From Trypanosoma brucei gambiense DAL972 (lineage: Eukaryota > Euglenozoa > Kinetoplastea > Trypanosomatida > Trypanosomatidae): a DNA stretch of 64,000 bases. The notes under the pieces are model-generated. The model was not told where the DNA came from, searched no databases, and saw only the letters and a list, made by a program, of their open reading frames with translations. The stretch covers positions 1,247,691 through 1,311,690 of the forward strand of contig NC_026740.1 of NCBI RefSeq assembly GCF_000210295.1, in the 5' to 3' direction. The translations under genes were made by a program, and so were the position numbers. Below, piece by piece: positions 1-11,023 of this stretch; positions within the stretch are counted from its first letter, which is position 1; every line of letters starts with the position of its first letter.

Positions 1-654
1 GTTCAATGCCGACCCGCGCAGGAACCGGCTACTGTCCTTTCCCCAACCAACCAGCTCACCGCGTCCTAAAAGCAGAGAGGCTGCGTTGTATTTTAGTGGG
101 TTTTGAGTTCTAGAGTTCAGCAAAGTTAGAGGAATAATAATAATAATAAACAATAACCCACAAAGGAATACGAGTAAATATCAGAAAAAAAAAAAAGTGT
201 AAATGTTGTCAAATACACTACAACCATCGGTGCCGTTTCCTTCATGCACGCATGAGTAAGTCATTGTTGCACACACACGGCGGGAAGCACCCCCTTTTTG
301 TCTTTTTTTCCTGTGCTTCTGATTTTATTTTCTTCCCTGCTTGCTTCACGGGGGAGGAACGTGTAGGTAATTATATGCTTATGTTTGTCCATGTATGCTG
401 AGATGGGTTACACAAGTTTAAGGCACAGTGTAAATGTTGCGCACAGTCCACTAACGCGTGAAGAATCGTGTCTTTTTTGTTTTGTTTTGTTTTTTTTACA
501 AATTATTTCTTTGTTTATCACAACAGTAGCAGCTTCCTTCGCTTTCATTGAACCTCCTCCACAGTGCTTTAATATATTTTCCTTTCATCCCTTTTTTCCC
601 CATTTTTTAAATGTTTTCTCCTTTGCCTTTTGTTTCATTTGTGTTGTGCTGTGC

Positions 655-674
655 GTGTGTGTGTGTGTGTGTGT
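655..674. repeat. (GT)10 microsatellite
   Basis: Ten uninterrupted GT units followed by an A/C-rich stretch. Confidence 0.95.
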
Positions 675-717
675 AAAAAACAAACAAACAAACCGCCAAA
701 CAAATTCATCTTTTCAG

Positions 718-720
<3 letters not shown>

Positions 721-765
<45 letters not shown>

Positions 766-780
766 TTATTTATTTATTTA
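721..780. repeat. (TA)20 plus TTTA microsatellite
   Basis: Twenty perfect TA units (721-760) run directly into a TTTA tetranucleotide repeat (761-780). This is the longest TA tract in the window. Confidence 0.95.
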
Positions 781-2133
781 TATTTTTTATCTCATCCACT
801 GTATGCATAAACACATCGCCACTGAAGGAAAAGAAGTGCAGCAAAAGTAATTTTTTTTTTTTTACCAAAACAAAACTGAACAAAAAAGGAGGGAACCTCA
901 AAAACAAACAAAGACATGAAATAAAAAAAAAAGGTGAAAAAACAAAACGAGCAAAAACAAAAAGGAGGAAGAGGAAAAGGAAACAAAACAAAATAAAACA
1001 AAACAAAAAAAGAGAGAAGATACGTTCCCTGCTCACCATTTGTTATACGGGTAACACATGTGCGCCAATTAGTACCATTTATGGGTGTTTTCTTTTTCTT
1101 TTTTTTTCCTTTTGAAAATATGTAATTAATTATTTTTCTCCCTTTCTCTCATAACAGCGGGGTACTATCACTTCTTGCTCAGCTGAACTCAGTCGGGTTT
1201 GGTTACTTGTTTTCGCCCCAACTACCAAAAATAAAAAAAAAGAAAAGGTACGCCATCCTGGAGAGTATTGTTTCCTTCCTATTCTTTTACCCATATCGCC
1301 CACTTTTCTTTTATTTATTTTCCTTCAGTTTGATTTGGTTCCAGCTTAATAATGAGGACACTGTTACACCCAAATGCTACTGATCCTACATATACACTGC
1401 CCCCAACCGCTTCGAAAAAAAAAAAAGAAAAAAAAGATTATATATATATATATGCCGCGTGTGTGGTCCCATATGAACGAAGAAACCATTTTACGTGATT
1501 TACCTCCCTTTTCCCTTTTCTCTTCCCTTTTTATTGACCAAACAGTCAAACACAAAAATACAATCACAACCAAACACGTCAGTTCTCAATACTCTCTTTC
1601 CAAACCCTTCGCTGTACATCCATTTGTTATTCACTACCGGGACATACGGTGGGGGCCCATACCTTTCTTTTTTTCCTTTTTCTTTCTTTTATTTATTTAT
1701 TTATTTTTTGCCTCACTCATCCACTATTTGCATATTTAAATAAGAAGGGGGGAAATTGTCTATATTAATAGCTGATCTGTTATACGTTGTTACGAAGCGC
1801 TATTTACCCTGCTGGAAACTGGTAATAGACATTAAAGGAACTGCGAGGAGAAATTAGTGGTAAGAAACTTAGTGAGTTGAACACTACTCAGAATGGAAAC
1901 AGGAGAGGGGGGAAAAAAAAGCAGCGGCAAAAAGAGAAAAGAGGTAACACTTATTGGCCTCTTGCTATGTTCTTCCTTTTTTTTTCTTTTACTCACGTAA
2001 AAAAAAAAAAATGCACAACTGTCGTTGCAAAACCAACTCCGTATGCTCCCAAACCTTGTCCACCTCCACGTTCCGGTCTATGTTAATTCAGTCACTTACT
2101 TCATCTGCTCACACCCATGTTGGCTTCCTCGTG

Positions 2134-5124
2134 TTAAAAAAGTGATTCACCGCCGCCAAAGTCATTTCCATCAGCCTCACGACTCCGTTTTTTACTTGGC
2201 TCCATTAAAGCACTTGTAGTGAAGGTTTCTATTTCTTGTACCGGTGGGGGTAACAATGACCTGCGCATTCCTCCTTCTACATCGCTTCCAATAGGCATAA
2301 GCTCGCCTATATTTGGAGTCTCCAAGAGACCGCCACGATTGTAACCCGAAAAGTTGTCCACCTGGTGGCTGCTGCCGTTGCTATTGATATTTGCCTCAAC
2401 AAAACTACTGTTCATCTCCAGTACCCCAATTTCATCTGAAGGCACCTGCTCACCCCCGGCATCGGCATCAGAACAAAGCACTAACTGGGATAAGGGCGTA
2501 TCAAGTGGATTGGGGGCGTGGTTAATGCCCAGGTTCCATTTGTTATGTTGATGTCGACTCTCGTGGGCTAAAACCGCAGCATGTTTCGAGTTCTCTCCAT
2601 ATCGTCGATCCACAAAAGTGTTAGAAAGGTTGTGATACTCCTCGAACATCCTACGCCCAACACCTCCTGGGCTATAATCATCCTTGAATTGGTTCGCCAA
2701 CCTAACGACCGCCTCTTGGCCTTTGGTAAAATCAGTTGGGAAGTGTCTGTTGTACCACTCTTCCTTGCGCAAGTATTCCCATAAGGTCAAGCCATTATAG
2801 CGCACCTCGCGGAGAAAGCCACGCTCCTCGTCCTTCGCCTTCTCACAGTCCTCAGAGGCATGGTAGTAGGAATCACAGAAGAGACATACATCTGGAAAGT
2901 TATCAACTTGCAACTGTGCAAGGTGTTGAAGAAGATCGTTTGATTTAACATACAGTAGGAATGCCCGAACGGTAGCTGTACTGTAGCGGGCGGCAGCAAG
3001 AGGAATACGTGCGTCTGTGAGTTCTTTAATCGCCGTCAGGAAACTCTCCGGGTATGCTTTATCTTTTCCCAGGACATCCCACGCATCCGACAGCCGATAG
3101 GAATCTCGTACGTTACGGTCAGCCCGCAAACGTTGAATTCGGTCTTGCACCAAACCCGGATTAAGTCGTATATCGATCACCTTCAAATGATGCTGCTCCA
3201 ACACCCGACGTGCCTCCACTTCACACCGACGTGTACTGTGCCCCATAGCATCACAAGTTTTGCAGTATGGAATCCGGTTGTCGTTAATCAGCTTTACAGC
3301 AAGACAAAGCTCATCCTTGCGGAAACGTTTTGCCTTTCGGTCACTCATATCAATGGCTTTAAGAGCCTCCTCAAGAAGATGGCTTTCCTCTGGGTATTTC
3401 ATCGCCAAAAGGTTATGTTCCTTTAGCAGGTTCCGTGCAACATGCAAATCCCAAGGTTCCTTTCTTCTCGTGCAGTGGGTAGCAGCATGAAAAGGCTCTA
3501 AGCAGTTGTAGCAGAGTATATCTTTTACGGGTCGTAGTAGTTGCACTTCCGTTGGTACACATGCATACAAGTCCGGGGGGTATTCCTCCGGAAGGGAGCC
3601 GTCAATAAGGCAGTGAAAGAATGAATTTGTTTCTTGCACTTCCTTTATGCTTTGGTACATTTGAGCCGGTAATTTCGCTTGACGAAAGTGGATGTCCAGC
3701 ACCTCTACGCTCTGCAGCAGCTGATCCCACTCTCGGAAGCGACGACTTTTTTTTAGGAATCCATGCGCACGCTCCATCGCAGGGCTTAGAGCCTCGTCAT
3801 TCGGTTTACCAAATACTGTAGAGGAGGGCAGGATACCATAGCTTGCGTGAATCCACATCGCATGTCGCTCGCGCGGGCCAGTGGTGGCACCCCGCACGGT
3901 ATCAAACGCATCGAGCAATTGGTCGTACGGCTCGGCCTTTTTAATTAGATTCACAATACAGTCCAGCGCCTCCTCGTATACGAGGGGAAGCCGAATTTTA
4001 TGCTTAAATAATATTTCCGCCGCATTCCTGCGAGACACACCTCCACGGTCTTTTTGAAGTAAGCTATAATAGTGAGAGCGGCGATAGTTATTCTGCTGAC
4101 CATTTCCCGTGATCATGGGGAACCGCACAAACGGTCGTTCACAGGGACATTGTGCCTCCGTATGTGTCCACACATCACACCGAGGGCAGCCACCTTTTTT
4201 TTCTACCAGTTCGTGTAACCACATCCGTGCGTGTGGGTGCATGACAGTATCTAACGCATCAACCTCCACTGTGGACGCGGGTACAGGAAGGCAGGTCTTG
4301 ATGTAGCTGCTGTTGCTCATTGGGGTGATGTCTCCCATCGCCGCACCAGCAGCGGCAACATCACCAGATTCCTGAACTGGAGCTTCTGCCGCCGCTGGTG
4401 CAGGGGGTGTCCATCCGTAGCACCTAAGCAAATGATGCGATAAAGACGGCCGTGATTTTCGACGTCGAAGACGATGGAGGCTGTCTCTAAAATCGGGGGG
4501 AACGCGAAGCCGCTCCGATCCATCTTTTGTTGCCTTCGATCCCCTCTGTTCCGCCGTACGGGTGGCTTGCTTGAGCCGCTGATAAACATCACCCCTCCAC
4601 ACCTTCTTCCACGTTTCAAGGAGCTCAAGACCCTTGCTGCGTAACTCTTTGGACCGCGACGGTGACGCATTCTTATCAGCAAATAAAGCGGCCACCACTC
4701 CGGGACCATACGCATCGAGCACATCTTCCCCGTTGGTAGAACCCCCGTTGGCACCTAGAGTGTCTAACCGCGACGTGTTGCGCCCAAAACACCAGTGGTG
4801 GGCAATGAGGTCTGGGAGGAATGAGTTTATCTCTTCGATGATTGAAGCGCAGAGGTGCAAACGTTTCTCTTCGGTGCAATACATCAACACAGCATTAAGC
4901 AGAAGCCATGCCCCCACACGATCGTCCAGTTCAGTCTTTTCCGTGTCTACAACACGCCACACTAGTGCCCGAGTAATCTCCTTGGGATGTGCCTGAGCAT
5001 GTTCATTCACGAAACGAAGTGTATGCTGTATTTCCGACGCCAGCACTGTCTCATTGCTAAGATCAGACGATATTTGCACACAGCAGCGGTGGAGAAAGTT
5101 GTCTCTGGCATCTTGGCTGAGCAT
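2134..5124 (-). CDS. CID-like, four-CCHC zinc-knuckle protein
   Basis: A 996-residue protein, probably nuclear and RNA-binding. Four canonical C-x2-C-x4-H-x4-C knuckles are visible: residues 313-326 (CPRC...H...C) and near 535 (CYNC), 621 (CKTC) and 745 (CLFC). CCHC knuckles of this spacing normally bind single-stranded RNA. Residues about 15-180 look helical and resemble a Pol II CTD-interacting domain, including a closing segment ELLETWKKVW, but that match is by eye. The C-terminus is low complexity and ends near a basic KKRSREAD motif. The frame is open to an ATG at 5253, but that extension contains a pyrimidine tract and an AG at 5145-5146, so I start at 5124. The zinc knuckles are certain; the CID and the process served are inference. 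Confidence 0.8.
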   Translation of the reverse strand: MLSQDARDNFLHRCCVQISSDLSNETVLASEIQHTLRFVNEHAQAHPKEITRALVWRVVDTEKTELDDRVGAWLLLNAVLMYCTEEKRLHLCASIIEEINSFLPDLIAHHWCFGRNTSRLDTLGANGGSTNGEDVLDAYGPGVVAALFADKNASPSRSKELRSKGLELLETWKKVWRGDVYQRLKQATRTAEQRGSKATKDGSERLRVPPDFRDSLHRLRRRKSRPSLSHHLLRCYGWTPPAPAAAEAPVQESGDVAAAGAAMGDITPMSNSSYIKTCLPVPASTVEVDALDTVMHPHARMWLHELVEKKGGCPRCDVWTHTEAQCPCERPFVRFPMITGNGQQNNYRRSHYYSLLQKDRGGVSRRNAAEILFKHKIRLPLVYEEALDCIVNLIKKAEPYDQLLDAFDTVRGATTGPRERHAMWIHASYGILPSSTVFGKPNDEALSPAMERAHGFLKKSRRFREWDQLLQSVEVLDIHFRQAKLPAQMYQSIKEVQETNSFFHCLIDGSLPEEYPPDLYACVPTEVQLLRPVKDILCYNCLEPFHAATHCTRRKEPWDLHVARNLLKEHNLLAMKYPEESHLLEEALKAIDMSDRKAKRFRKDELCLAVKLINDNRIPYCKTCDAMGHSTRRCEVEARRVLEQHHLKVIDIRLNPGLVQDRIQRLRADRNVRDSYRLSDAWDVLGKDKAYPESFLTAIKELTDARIPLAAARYSTATVRAFLLYVKSNDLLQHLAQLQVDNFPDVCLFCDSYYHASEDCEKAKDEERGFLREVRYNGLTLWEYLRKEEWYNRHFPTDFTKGQEAVVRLANQFKDDYSPGGVGRRMFEEYHNLSNTFVDRRYGENSKHAAVLAHESRHQHNKWNLGINHAPNPLDTPLSQLVLCSDADAGGEQVPSDEIGVLEMNSSFVEANINSNGSSHQVDNFSGYNRGGLLETPNIGELMPIGSDVEGGMRRSLLPPPVQEIETFTTSALMEPSKKRSREADGNDFGGGESLF

Positions 5125-5144
5125 ATTCAGCTGCCCAATAAGGT

Positions 5145-5195
5145 CTATGTGTGCGGCCAAATAAAAAAGAAAGGAATGTGGAGTTGTGATAGTGA
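5145..5195 (-). promoter_or_regulatory. Probable trans-splice acceptor of the zinc-knuckle gene
   Basis: On the minus strand a pyrimidine-rich run (TTCCTTTCTTTTTTATTTGG) leads to CATAG at 5149-5145, about 20 nt before the ATG at 5124. It lies inside the longer open frame, which argues against the upstream ATG at 5253. Confidence 0.55.
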
Positions 5196-5253
5196 GGAAA
5201 GCTGCAACAACAATAGAGTGTAGTCCTCCTTTGTTATTTCCTCTTTGTCCCAT

Positions 5254-6321
5254 TTACCCCCTTTTCTGCCCACCCTGATGACACCACAGAACCCTCCTCC
5301 TCACTGGACAACATACACGCAAAAACTTATGACGATACTTCAAACAAAGTCAAACCTTTAGCGATGGATGTGGATAACTTTAATACCACTCCATACATCT
5401 TTCCTTAACTCCTCTTCACTGACACTAGGAGCTTATGAAATAAAAAATAAAAACGTATTCCACCCTCCGTGCTGACAGATCATGGTGACAATTTCGTATG
5501 TTGTATCGGGTGTGGAAAGAGCAGCCAGAATGGCGGGAAAATGAAAGTACTTAGTAGAGAAGGTATAACAATTCCTAAATGACCTTCCTATGGAAATTTC
5601 GATGACAAAAGTACAACACATGTACTACAGTTGTCTCCATGGTAGAATGTGCTAGCCCACTGTCTCCTCTTGGCTGCTGTGGCAAGACACTTTGTATCGT
5701 CAGCGAATTTAACTTAGGATGGATTGCGACATCCGCTAAACACTTAATGAATCCGTCTGCGATTACAATTGTGGCAAAAGAACAGTTAAACTTGGACGAG
5801 GTATCCTCCGTTTTTTCCCTATGTACAGATTAAAAAGGTGGGCAGATGGATGAATATGTACACACAAAAATATATACACATATGATGTCCGAAGGGGTGG
5901 AAGAAAACAGTTACCGCAGAATCAACAACCGCACTCCAGTGTCTTAACTGAACCACACAGCGAGTACGTGCCACAGAACTCTTCTTTTATACACCATTTG
6001 TACATAATGTTCAGAAGCTGTAGTAGCTCCAAAAGGAGGGCGGGGAGAAATGAATAAAGGAGGTCGACAAGTAAAACCGTAAGAGTAGCAAAAACAAAAT
6101 ACGGAAACCCCAATGCGAGCATCTACGCATTTCCTCAACAAATTCTTCACTCTTCTTCAGTCCGCCAGCCCCCCCCCCCCCTCTTCGTACCACAGCGATT
6201 GACCCTTTGCTTTTCAACTCCTGCCATTGCTCCTTTGCCCCACCAAGCAGACCTATATTTCATAACTGGGGACGGGATGTTCACCTCTCACTCCCTCTCT
6301 AAAACCACAAACCGACATGCG
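5254..6321. other. Spacer between the zinc-knuckle and VIT/vWA genes
   Basis: No credible gene. The open frames here are short and overlap each other. A run of C at about 6169-6181 gives a G tract on the transcribed strand near the 3' end of the upstream gene. It should contain the VIT/vWA 3' UTR and the 5' leader of the zinc-knuckle gene. Confidence 0.6.
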
Positions 6322-8850
6322 CTACACGCCGGCAAAGACCTCCCTTGCACGATTTATGAACCCACCTTTTGGATCATTATTCTCAATAAAAGACATTGCT
6401 TTCCGGTAAGCGAGTGTTACGATGCCACTTGGTTGCTTCTCAATAGAAACGACCACCAGGGACGTCGCCCATAGTCGCTCCTTGTCTTTGCATACGTCCT
6501 GTGCTTCACAGTGCTCCTCACCCGCGTTGTTCTCTACAATTAATGAGTCTAACTTCATTCTATCACACGGAAGACCCACACAAACGGCTAACCTGGAGTC
6601 AAGGGAAAACGAACCATCTGGTGCCTGTAAGGCCGCAATGCGCCGCACGCAAAGACTTGTGGCAAGAACCGAATCGACTATATCCATCAAAATGTGGCGG
6701 ATGAATTCCTTGGTGGTTCGTGGTTTTCCGAGAGTAGCAGCACTGGAGTGTTGTTGAACAATTGGTGCGTCGCCGTTGGTGGTGGCGCCTTCCAGTTGCC
6801 TGATCTTCTGCCTCAGTTGCTGCGGACGGCAGTCGATGAGGCCCTCCGCGAGACGACGACATGAGAGTCTCTGCAAGAACTGAGCATAAAGCCAATGGCG
6901 CGGCACATACCGCGCGGCTGCAACAATAGGCGTATCTGCTGCTCCCGGAATTGTTTGCGAGCGTGCGCCTCCACCCACGGAGGGTCGTATCTGCTTCATT
7001 TCCGTGAACGGCGATGGTAGCATGTACGTCTCGGAGTACCGCCCAACCTCTTGCACCTCGCTTTTATTCAAGGTAAAAGAACTGCGCCCTTCAACGAGAT
7101 AACGTATCCTAGAGGCCGCAGCCGAAAGGTGGAGCATCCCGACTGAGAAAGCATTCTGTGGTTCAGAACATGCAGTTAAAAACACCTCAGTCAAACTTCC
7201 CTGGCCCGTATACTCCACAGACGCGGAACCAATACGACCAATTACAACAACGTGGAAGTTTTCGAGTGAAGCAGGTACAAAACACTGCACAAATTGCTGC
7301 AAACCCTGCGGTATAGCCCGTAGTTGTTTGCTTTCTACGCGAACTTCAGGTTCTCTGAAACGGAGTTCGACGTCCGTCACCGTCGGGACAGCCACGAGCG
7401 ACACCACTTGCGCGAGAACCGCTTGCAACTCTTCAGCGTCCGTTGCGTCGTAATACACCCCACCACCTTCCTGTGCGAGTAATTGTAATGCGGCTGCATT
7501 GGCTCCGCCAGCGGTAATTAAGCCAACAGCGCTGAAACGCATGTTGTGTTGATGGTGTGCAGCCAACGAAATAGCCTCCACAGCATGGGATTTTGTACCC
7601 TCATCTGACAGAACAATAATGTGCCGAACAAACCCTCGTGGTACGGGGCCACATGGGCCGGTGGACTCCGAGTTTACCAGCGAGCGCATCACTCTGTTTA
7701 AATGTGAGACACCCACACTTGGTCGTTGTGGCCGTGTTTGAGCAACAAACGCGGCTAACCCATCAATATCAAGTTGATTTACTTGAGTCGAGCCGCCTGG
7801 ACACAAGCATATATCATTCTCCTCCGTAATTAAAATAATATTCACAGGGGCTTTGTCCGGAGCGCCATAAAGGGCAACCCGGAGAGCCTGGGACATGCAC
7901 GCCGATGCATAGTTGCTGTGAGAATCAACAACAAAGATCAACTCGGCATTGACGGTAGCGCTAAGCTGCTCAGCTACTACTGGTGTGAGCACGAGTGTTA
8001 AGGCGTATCTGTCGTCGTCACAGACCTCTCTTCCGTTGTCAACCTCCACAAAGAAGCGTAGTGGCTCGATGGTTCGGAAAAGAGGGCAAAAAAGTTCAAA
8101 ACCACCCCGTACACGCGCAGCAAGCGGTCCTTCATAATGCAATCTGAAACCACTATCACCGACGATTTCCACTTGCGCCGGAACCGGATCACAAACATTA
8201 CCCACTGTTGGGCGCAACTCCACAGTTCCCGCGAGCGGGGTGAATGTTTTACATTTGACATCGATGGTTAGCCCTTTGGGAAGTTTGGATGGCCACTTCA
8301 TAGTGAACAAAGACTCATACTCCATCGTTGATGGTGGTGGTGGTGGTGCGTCAGGAAATAATTCCATTGGAAGAACCATACGGAACTCACCAGCCTTGCA
8401 CAGCGCATTCAGAGGCACTGCATACGTAGCCCCAATGAGCACGCTGCTACCCAAGCCAATCATCCATGGCAACCGCTGCGCTGCAACAATGGCCACAACA
8501 CCGTCTGGTTTCGGTCCCGGAAGTATGGGAAATGAAGTTGCTGCCGCATCCGAAACCTCTACATTTAGTGGTGTGGTGACGCAGTGGACACCAACGACGG
8601 AGTCCTTTGCATAGTCAGCTCTGCAACTCATAAGATCCCACCACATGGGAAGCGGATATGCGGCAATAACTCGTTGGTCCTTCCCCGTGTAGTTGTTGTA
8701 TTCGTAGCGTACATTAAGGCGGGCGCTGTTGCCGTGCACCTCTACCTCTACGGAGCAGGCGACGAGTGTAAGTGGTGTAAATGTGTTGGCGGTGAGAACA
8801 CCGCATCCATTACTAGCACATGTAGTGTACGCAACGTGTTCGCAGTTCAT
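6322..8850 (-). CDS. VIT and von Willebrand A domain protein
   Basis: An 842-residue protein. The N-terminal ~170 residues follow the VIT pattern: a beta-rich module with an RYEYNNYTGKDQRVIAAYPLP-type segment. A vWA-like domain follows at about 300-500, with the strand ELIFVVDSHSNY and a later strand HIIVLSDEGT. The usual metal site DxSxS is replaced by D-S-H-S-N at about 309-313, so metal-dependent binding is doubtful. There is no signal peptide or membrane segment, so unlike secreted inter-alpha-trypsin inhibitor heavy chains it is probably cytosolic. The start at 8850 is the first ATG after a very clear splice acceptor; the frame further upstream has only TTG. The C-terminus is mostly helical. 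Cellular role unknown. Confidence 0.85.
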   Translation of the reverse strand: MNCEHVAYTTCASNGCGVLTANTFTPLTLVACSVEVEVHGNSARLNVRYEYNNYTGKDQRVIAAYPLPMWWDLMSCRADYAKDSVVGVHCVTTPLNVEVSDAAATSFPILPGPKPDGVVAIVAAQRLPWMIGLGSSVLIGATYAVPLNALCKAGEFRMVLPMELFPDAPPPPPSTMEYESLFTMKWPSKLPKGLTIDVKCKTFTPLAGTVELRPTVGNVCDPVPAQVEIVGDSGFRLHYEGPLAARVRGGFELFCPLFRTIEPLRFFVEVDNGREVCDDDRYALTLVLTPVVAEQLSATVNAELIFVVDSHSNYASACMSQALRVALYGAPDKAPVNIILITEENDICLCPGGSTQVNQLDIDGLAAFVAQTRPQRPSVGVSHLNRVMRSLVNSESTGPCGPVPRGFVRHIIVLSDEGTKSHAVEAISLAAHHQHNMRFSAVGLITAGGANAAALQLLAQEGGGVYYDATDAEELQAVLAQVVSLVAVPTVTDVELRFREPEVRVESKQLRAIPQGLQQFVQCFVPASLENFHVVVIGRIGSASVEYTGQGSLTEVFLTACSEPQNAFSVGMLHLSAAASRIRYLVEGRSSFTLNKSEVQEVGRYSETYMLPSPFTEMKQIRPSVGGGARSQTIPGAADTPIVAAARYVPRHWLYAQFLQRLSCRRLAEGLIDCRPQQLRQKIRQLEGATTNGDAPIVQQHSSAATLGKPRTTKEFIRHILMDIVDSVLATSLCVRRIAALQAPDGSFSLDSRLAVCVGLPCDRMKLDSLIVENNAGEEHCEAQDVCKDKERLWATSLVVVSIEKQPSGIVTLAYRKAMSFIENNDPKGGFINRAREVFAGV

Positions 8851-8871
8851 GGAGAGTGCCAAAAGTCCCAG

Positions 8872-8897
8872 CTACAAGGGATAAGGAAAAAAAAAAG
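8872..8897 (-). promoter_or_regulatory. Trans-splice acceptor of the VIT/vWA gene
   Basis: On the minus strand a run of 12 T, then CCTTATCCCTTGTAG, ends at 8872, 21 nt before the ATG at 8850. This is the cleanest acceptor of the window. Confidence 0.75.
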
Positions 8898-9132
8898 ACC
8901 GTAAGTTCTAAGTCCAAAATAATTCTTTTCCGTACTTCCTTCTTCTAAGTTTCGGGAAATCTTCTTGTTATATCCACGCAATTTGTTTCCTTCTCCCTAA
9001 AAGCCTGCTGCTCGGTAGGGGAGATGGCAGCGCAATCGTTGGTCAGCACACCCACGCAAACGCTGAGACAAAACACTTCCTTCCTTTTCTACTGATGTGT
9101 GTGTCCGAACCTTTGACAATTATACCTTTGGC

Positions 9133-9158
9133 AACACACACACACACACACACACACA
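9133..9158. repeat. (CA)n microsatellite
   Basis: About thirteen CA units, uninterrupted. Confidence 0.9.
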
Positions 9159-10046
9159 AAGGGATCCAAATGGTGGTTCAAAGTTTTCCTCTTTTAGTCT
9201 GATGTTGAAGTGCGATGGCGGGAGTGCATCAACGCAAACAGCGAAATATATTTTTAATAAAAAAAAATGGAACGCGAGAAAAGGAGAGGAAGAAAAAAGA
9301 TTATGAATAAAGTAGGAAAAAAAAAACATCTCCACAAACTGAAATTATAGCAGTTGAGTCAAAAAATACACGAACGAGTTCGCACATGCATCGCTTTGCG
9401 ACACCGGTAGGTCATATGTACCAAATGCATAATCAAATGGTACAACACATTTCTTCAGGTGCATGGATGAGAGGTCAGTTAGGGATTTAAGAAAGAGGGG
9501 TACAAGAACAATAATAATAATAATAATAACGGAAAAAAAAAGAGCACAAAAGTGGGGAAACAAACAAAAGAGGATTAGGATTATAGCAAGGGGTGGGATC
9601 ACGGCATCGAACAATAAATAAAAGAAGAACAAAACAAGTCTAAATAAAACTTCCAACAATGACCGGCAGACTCCAACGCGTGCGCCGGCCCGAATTCTCG
9701 CAAAACCACGAAAATTATGTTGCTGAAGAAGTTGATTTACTTCAATTCACCAAATCACCGCCTTCCCCCCTTCCGTGTCTCCCTTTAATTTTTATTTTCC
9801 ACCTCTCCCTCTCTCTTTCCCTTCTTCACATGATTGCATTCATACGCTTCTTTTTATTTGTTTCACGCCATCGCAGTTGTCACACGTCACCTCCAGTTAA
9901 ACAATAAACTTCTCCTTGTGTGTGTCACTCGCCATATCCAATCATCTGTTTTCTCCCTTTTTCTTTTCTTTTCCCCCTTTTCTTCTAAAAATTTCATTTT
10001 TTCGTCGAAGTAACATATGAAAGGTGGGAAGGGGGGAAAAAAAAAA

Positions 10047-10066
10047 TATATATATATATATATATA
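10047..10066. repeat. (TA)10 microsatellite
   Basis: Perfect TA tract preceded by an A run and a G run. Confidence 0.9.
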
Positions 10067-10638
10067 CGCATAAAAACAGAAGATGCGATACGAAGGGAAG
10101 AAAAAGTGGGAGGCAAGCTCGCGCATGTGGGCACATTGGAAAGAAACCAGAAAAGAAGGGAATGTCAACACAATTGACGTTTCGCCCCCTTTTTAAAAAA
10201 AAAAAAAAGAGAAAAAAGACAAACACTTTTTATTGCAACTGTACCACTCACATCTTTGCCGTTTCAACACTACGCACTGTTACAACCCACCTCGCACATC
10301 TCCAAAAATATTCCGTGACCTTCTCATTCCGCTTTCTGGTTTTGTCTCTTATTTGTTTACCCGTTTAACATCAACTAACTCTCCCTTATTTCATCCTCCT
10401 TAGCGGCCACAACTTCCTTCTTTGTCAATTTTGATTCCAATTTCTTTTTCTTTTCTTCTGCCTCCTGTTCTTTCGACGGGTCACATCAGTGAGGCGGAAA
10501 GAGATGAAAGAGATAAAAGAGAAAAGGAGGAAGAAGAGGAGGAGTTTATCAAATATTATTCAGTACCTTTTTTTGGTCCCTCCTTTCTCTGTATCTGCAA
10601 AGTTTTTTTTAATTTTACCCCATATTAAATACGGGAAC

Positions 10639-10654
10639 ATATATATATATATAT
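10639..10654. repeat. (AT)8 microsatellite
   Basis: Perfect AT tract in a T/C-rich spacer. Confidence 0.9.
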
Positions 10655-10836
10655 GCAACCTTCCCTCTTTGTCACGTTACCCCCCCCGTCCCCGCCCTCT
10701 TCTTTTATACTTTTTGTTCTGTCCTCCTTTTCTTATCCTTTTTGTCCTTCACCTTCCTTCATTCCTTCACTCATCCGTTCCTCCATTCCTTTTTTTTTTT
10801 AATACCTTCCGTCTTAGACCTTCGGTTAGCAAATAA

Positions 10837-10858
10837 ATATATATATATATATATATAT
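10837..10858. repeat. (AT)11 microsatellite
   Basis: Perfect AT tract just downstream of the SSR3-like gene's stop codon, in its likely 3' UTR. Confidence 0.9.
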
Positions 10859-11023
10859 TAAAAGGGAGGGTACCCCCACGGCACTCTGATATGACCACAC
10901 ATCCCAGCTCTTCTCATCCCTCATTCCTTCTTTTCTTTTCTCTTTTTTCTTTTTTTCCTCTCTCTCTTCCTTCCCCCCACCATCCAACTATTCAACTTTT
11001 CATTTATCTTTTTCCTTTCCGTC

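Larger units (their letters stand above)
1..2133. other. Intergenic spacer at the left edge
   Basis: No coding signal on either strand. The sequence is dominated by T-rich and A-rich homopolymer tracts, a GT repeat, a TA repeat with a TTTA tail and short TA runs near 1441. It lies downstream of the zinc-knuckle gene, so its right part should hold that gene's 3' UTR and poly(A) region. The pyrimidine tracts may direct trans-splicing of a gene beyond the left edge, which is inference. Confidence 0.7.
8851..11023. other. 2.2-kb spacer rich in simple sequence
   Basis: No gene seen. It contains a CA repeat (9133-9158), an AAT run (about 9511-9529), three TA tracts and many C/T-rich stretches. The short open frames are homopolymer-driven (poly-I, poly-L, poly-F) or start at TTG. 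It should hold the SSR3-like gene's 3' UTR and the VIT/vWA leader, but is longer than needed for both. Confidence 0.6.

Noticed and set aside
5922..6217. Overlapping short minus-strand frames in the 5.3-6.3 kb spacer
   Set aside because: Three overlapping frames of similar length, all Phe/Leu-rich from T/C sequence, none with conserved features.
9345..9659. 104-codon hydrophobic minus-strand frame
   Set aside because: Starts at TTG and its membrane-like stretches come from an AAT microsatellite and T runs.
9659..9907. 82-codon plus-strand frame starting at ATG
   Set aside because: On the wrong strand for the array, with the C-terminal half encoded by C/T-rich simple sequence.
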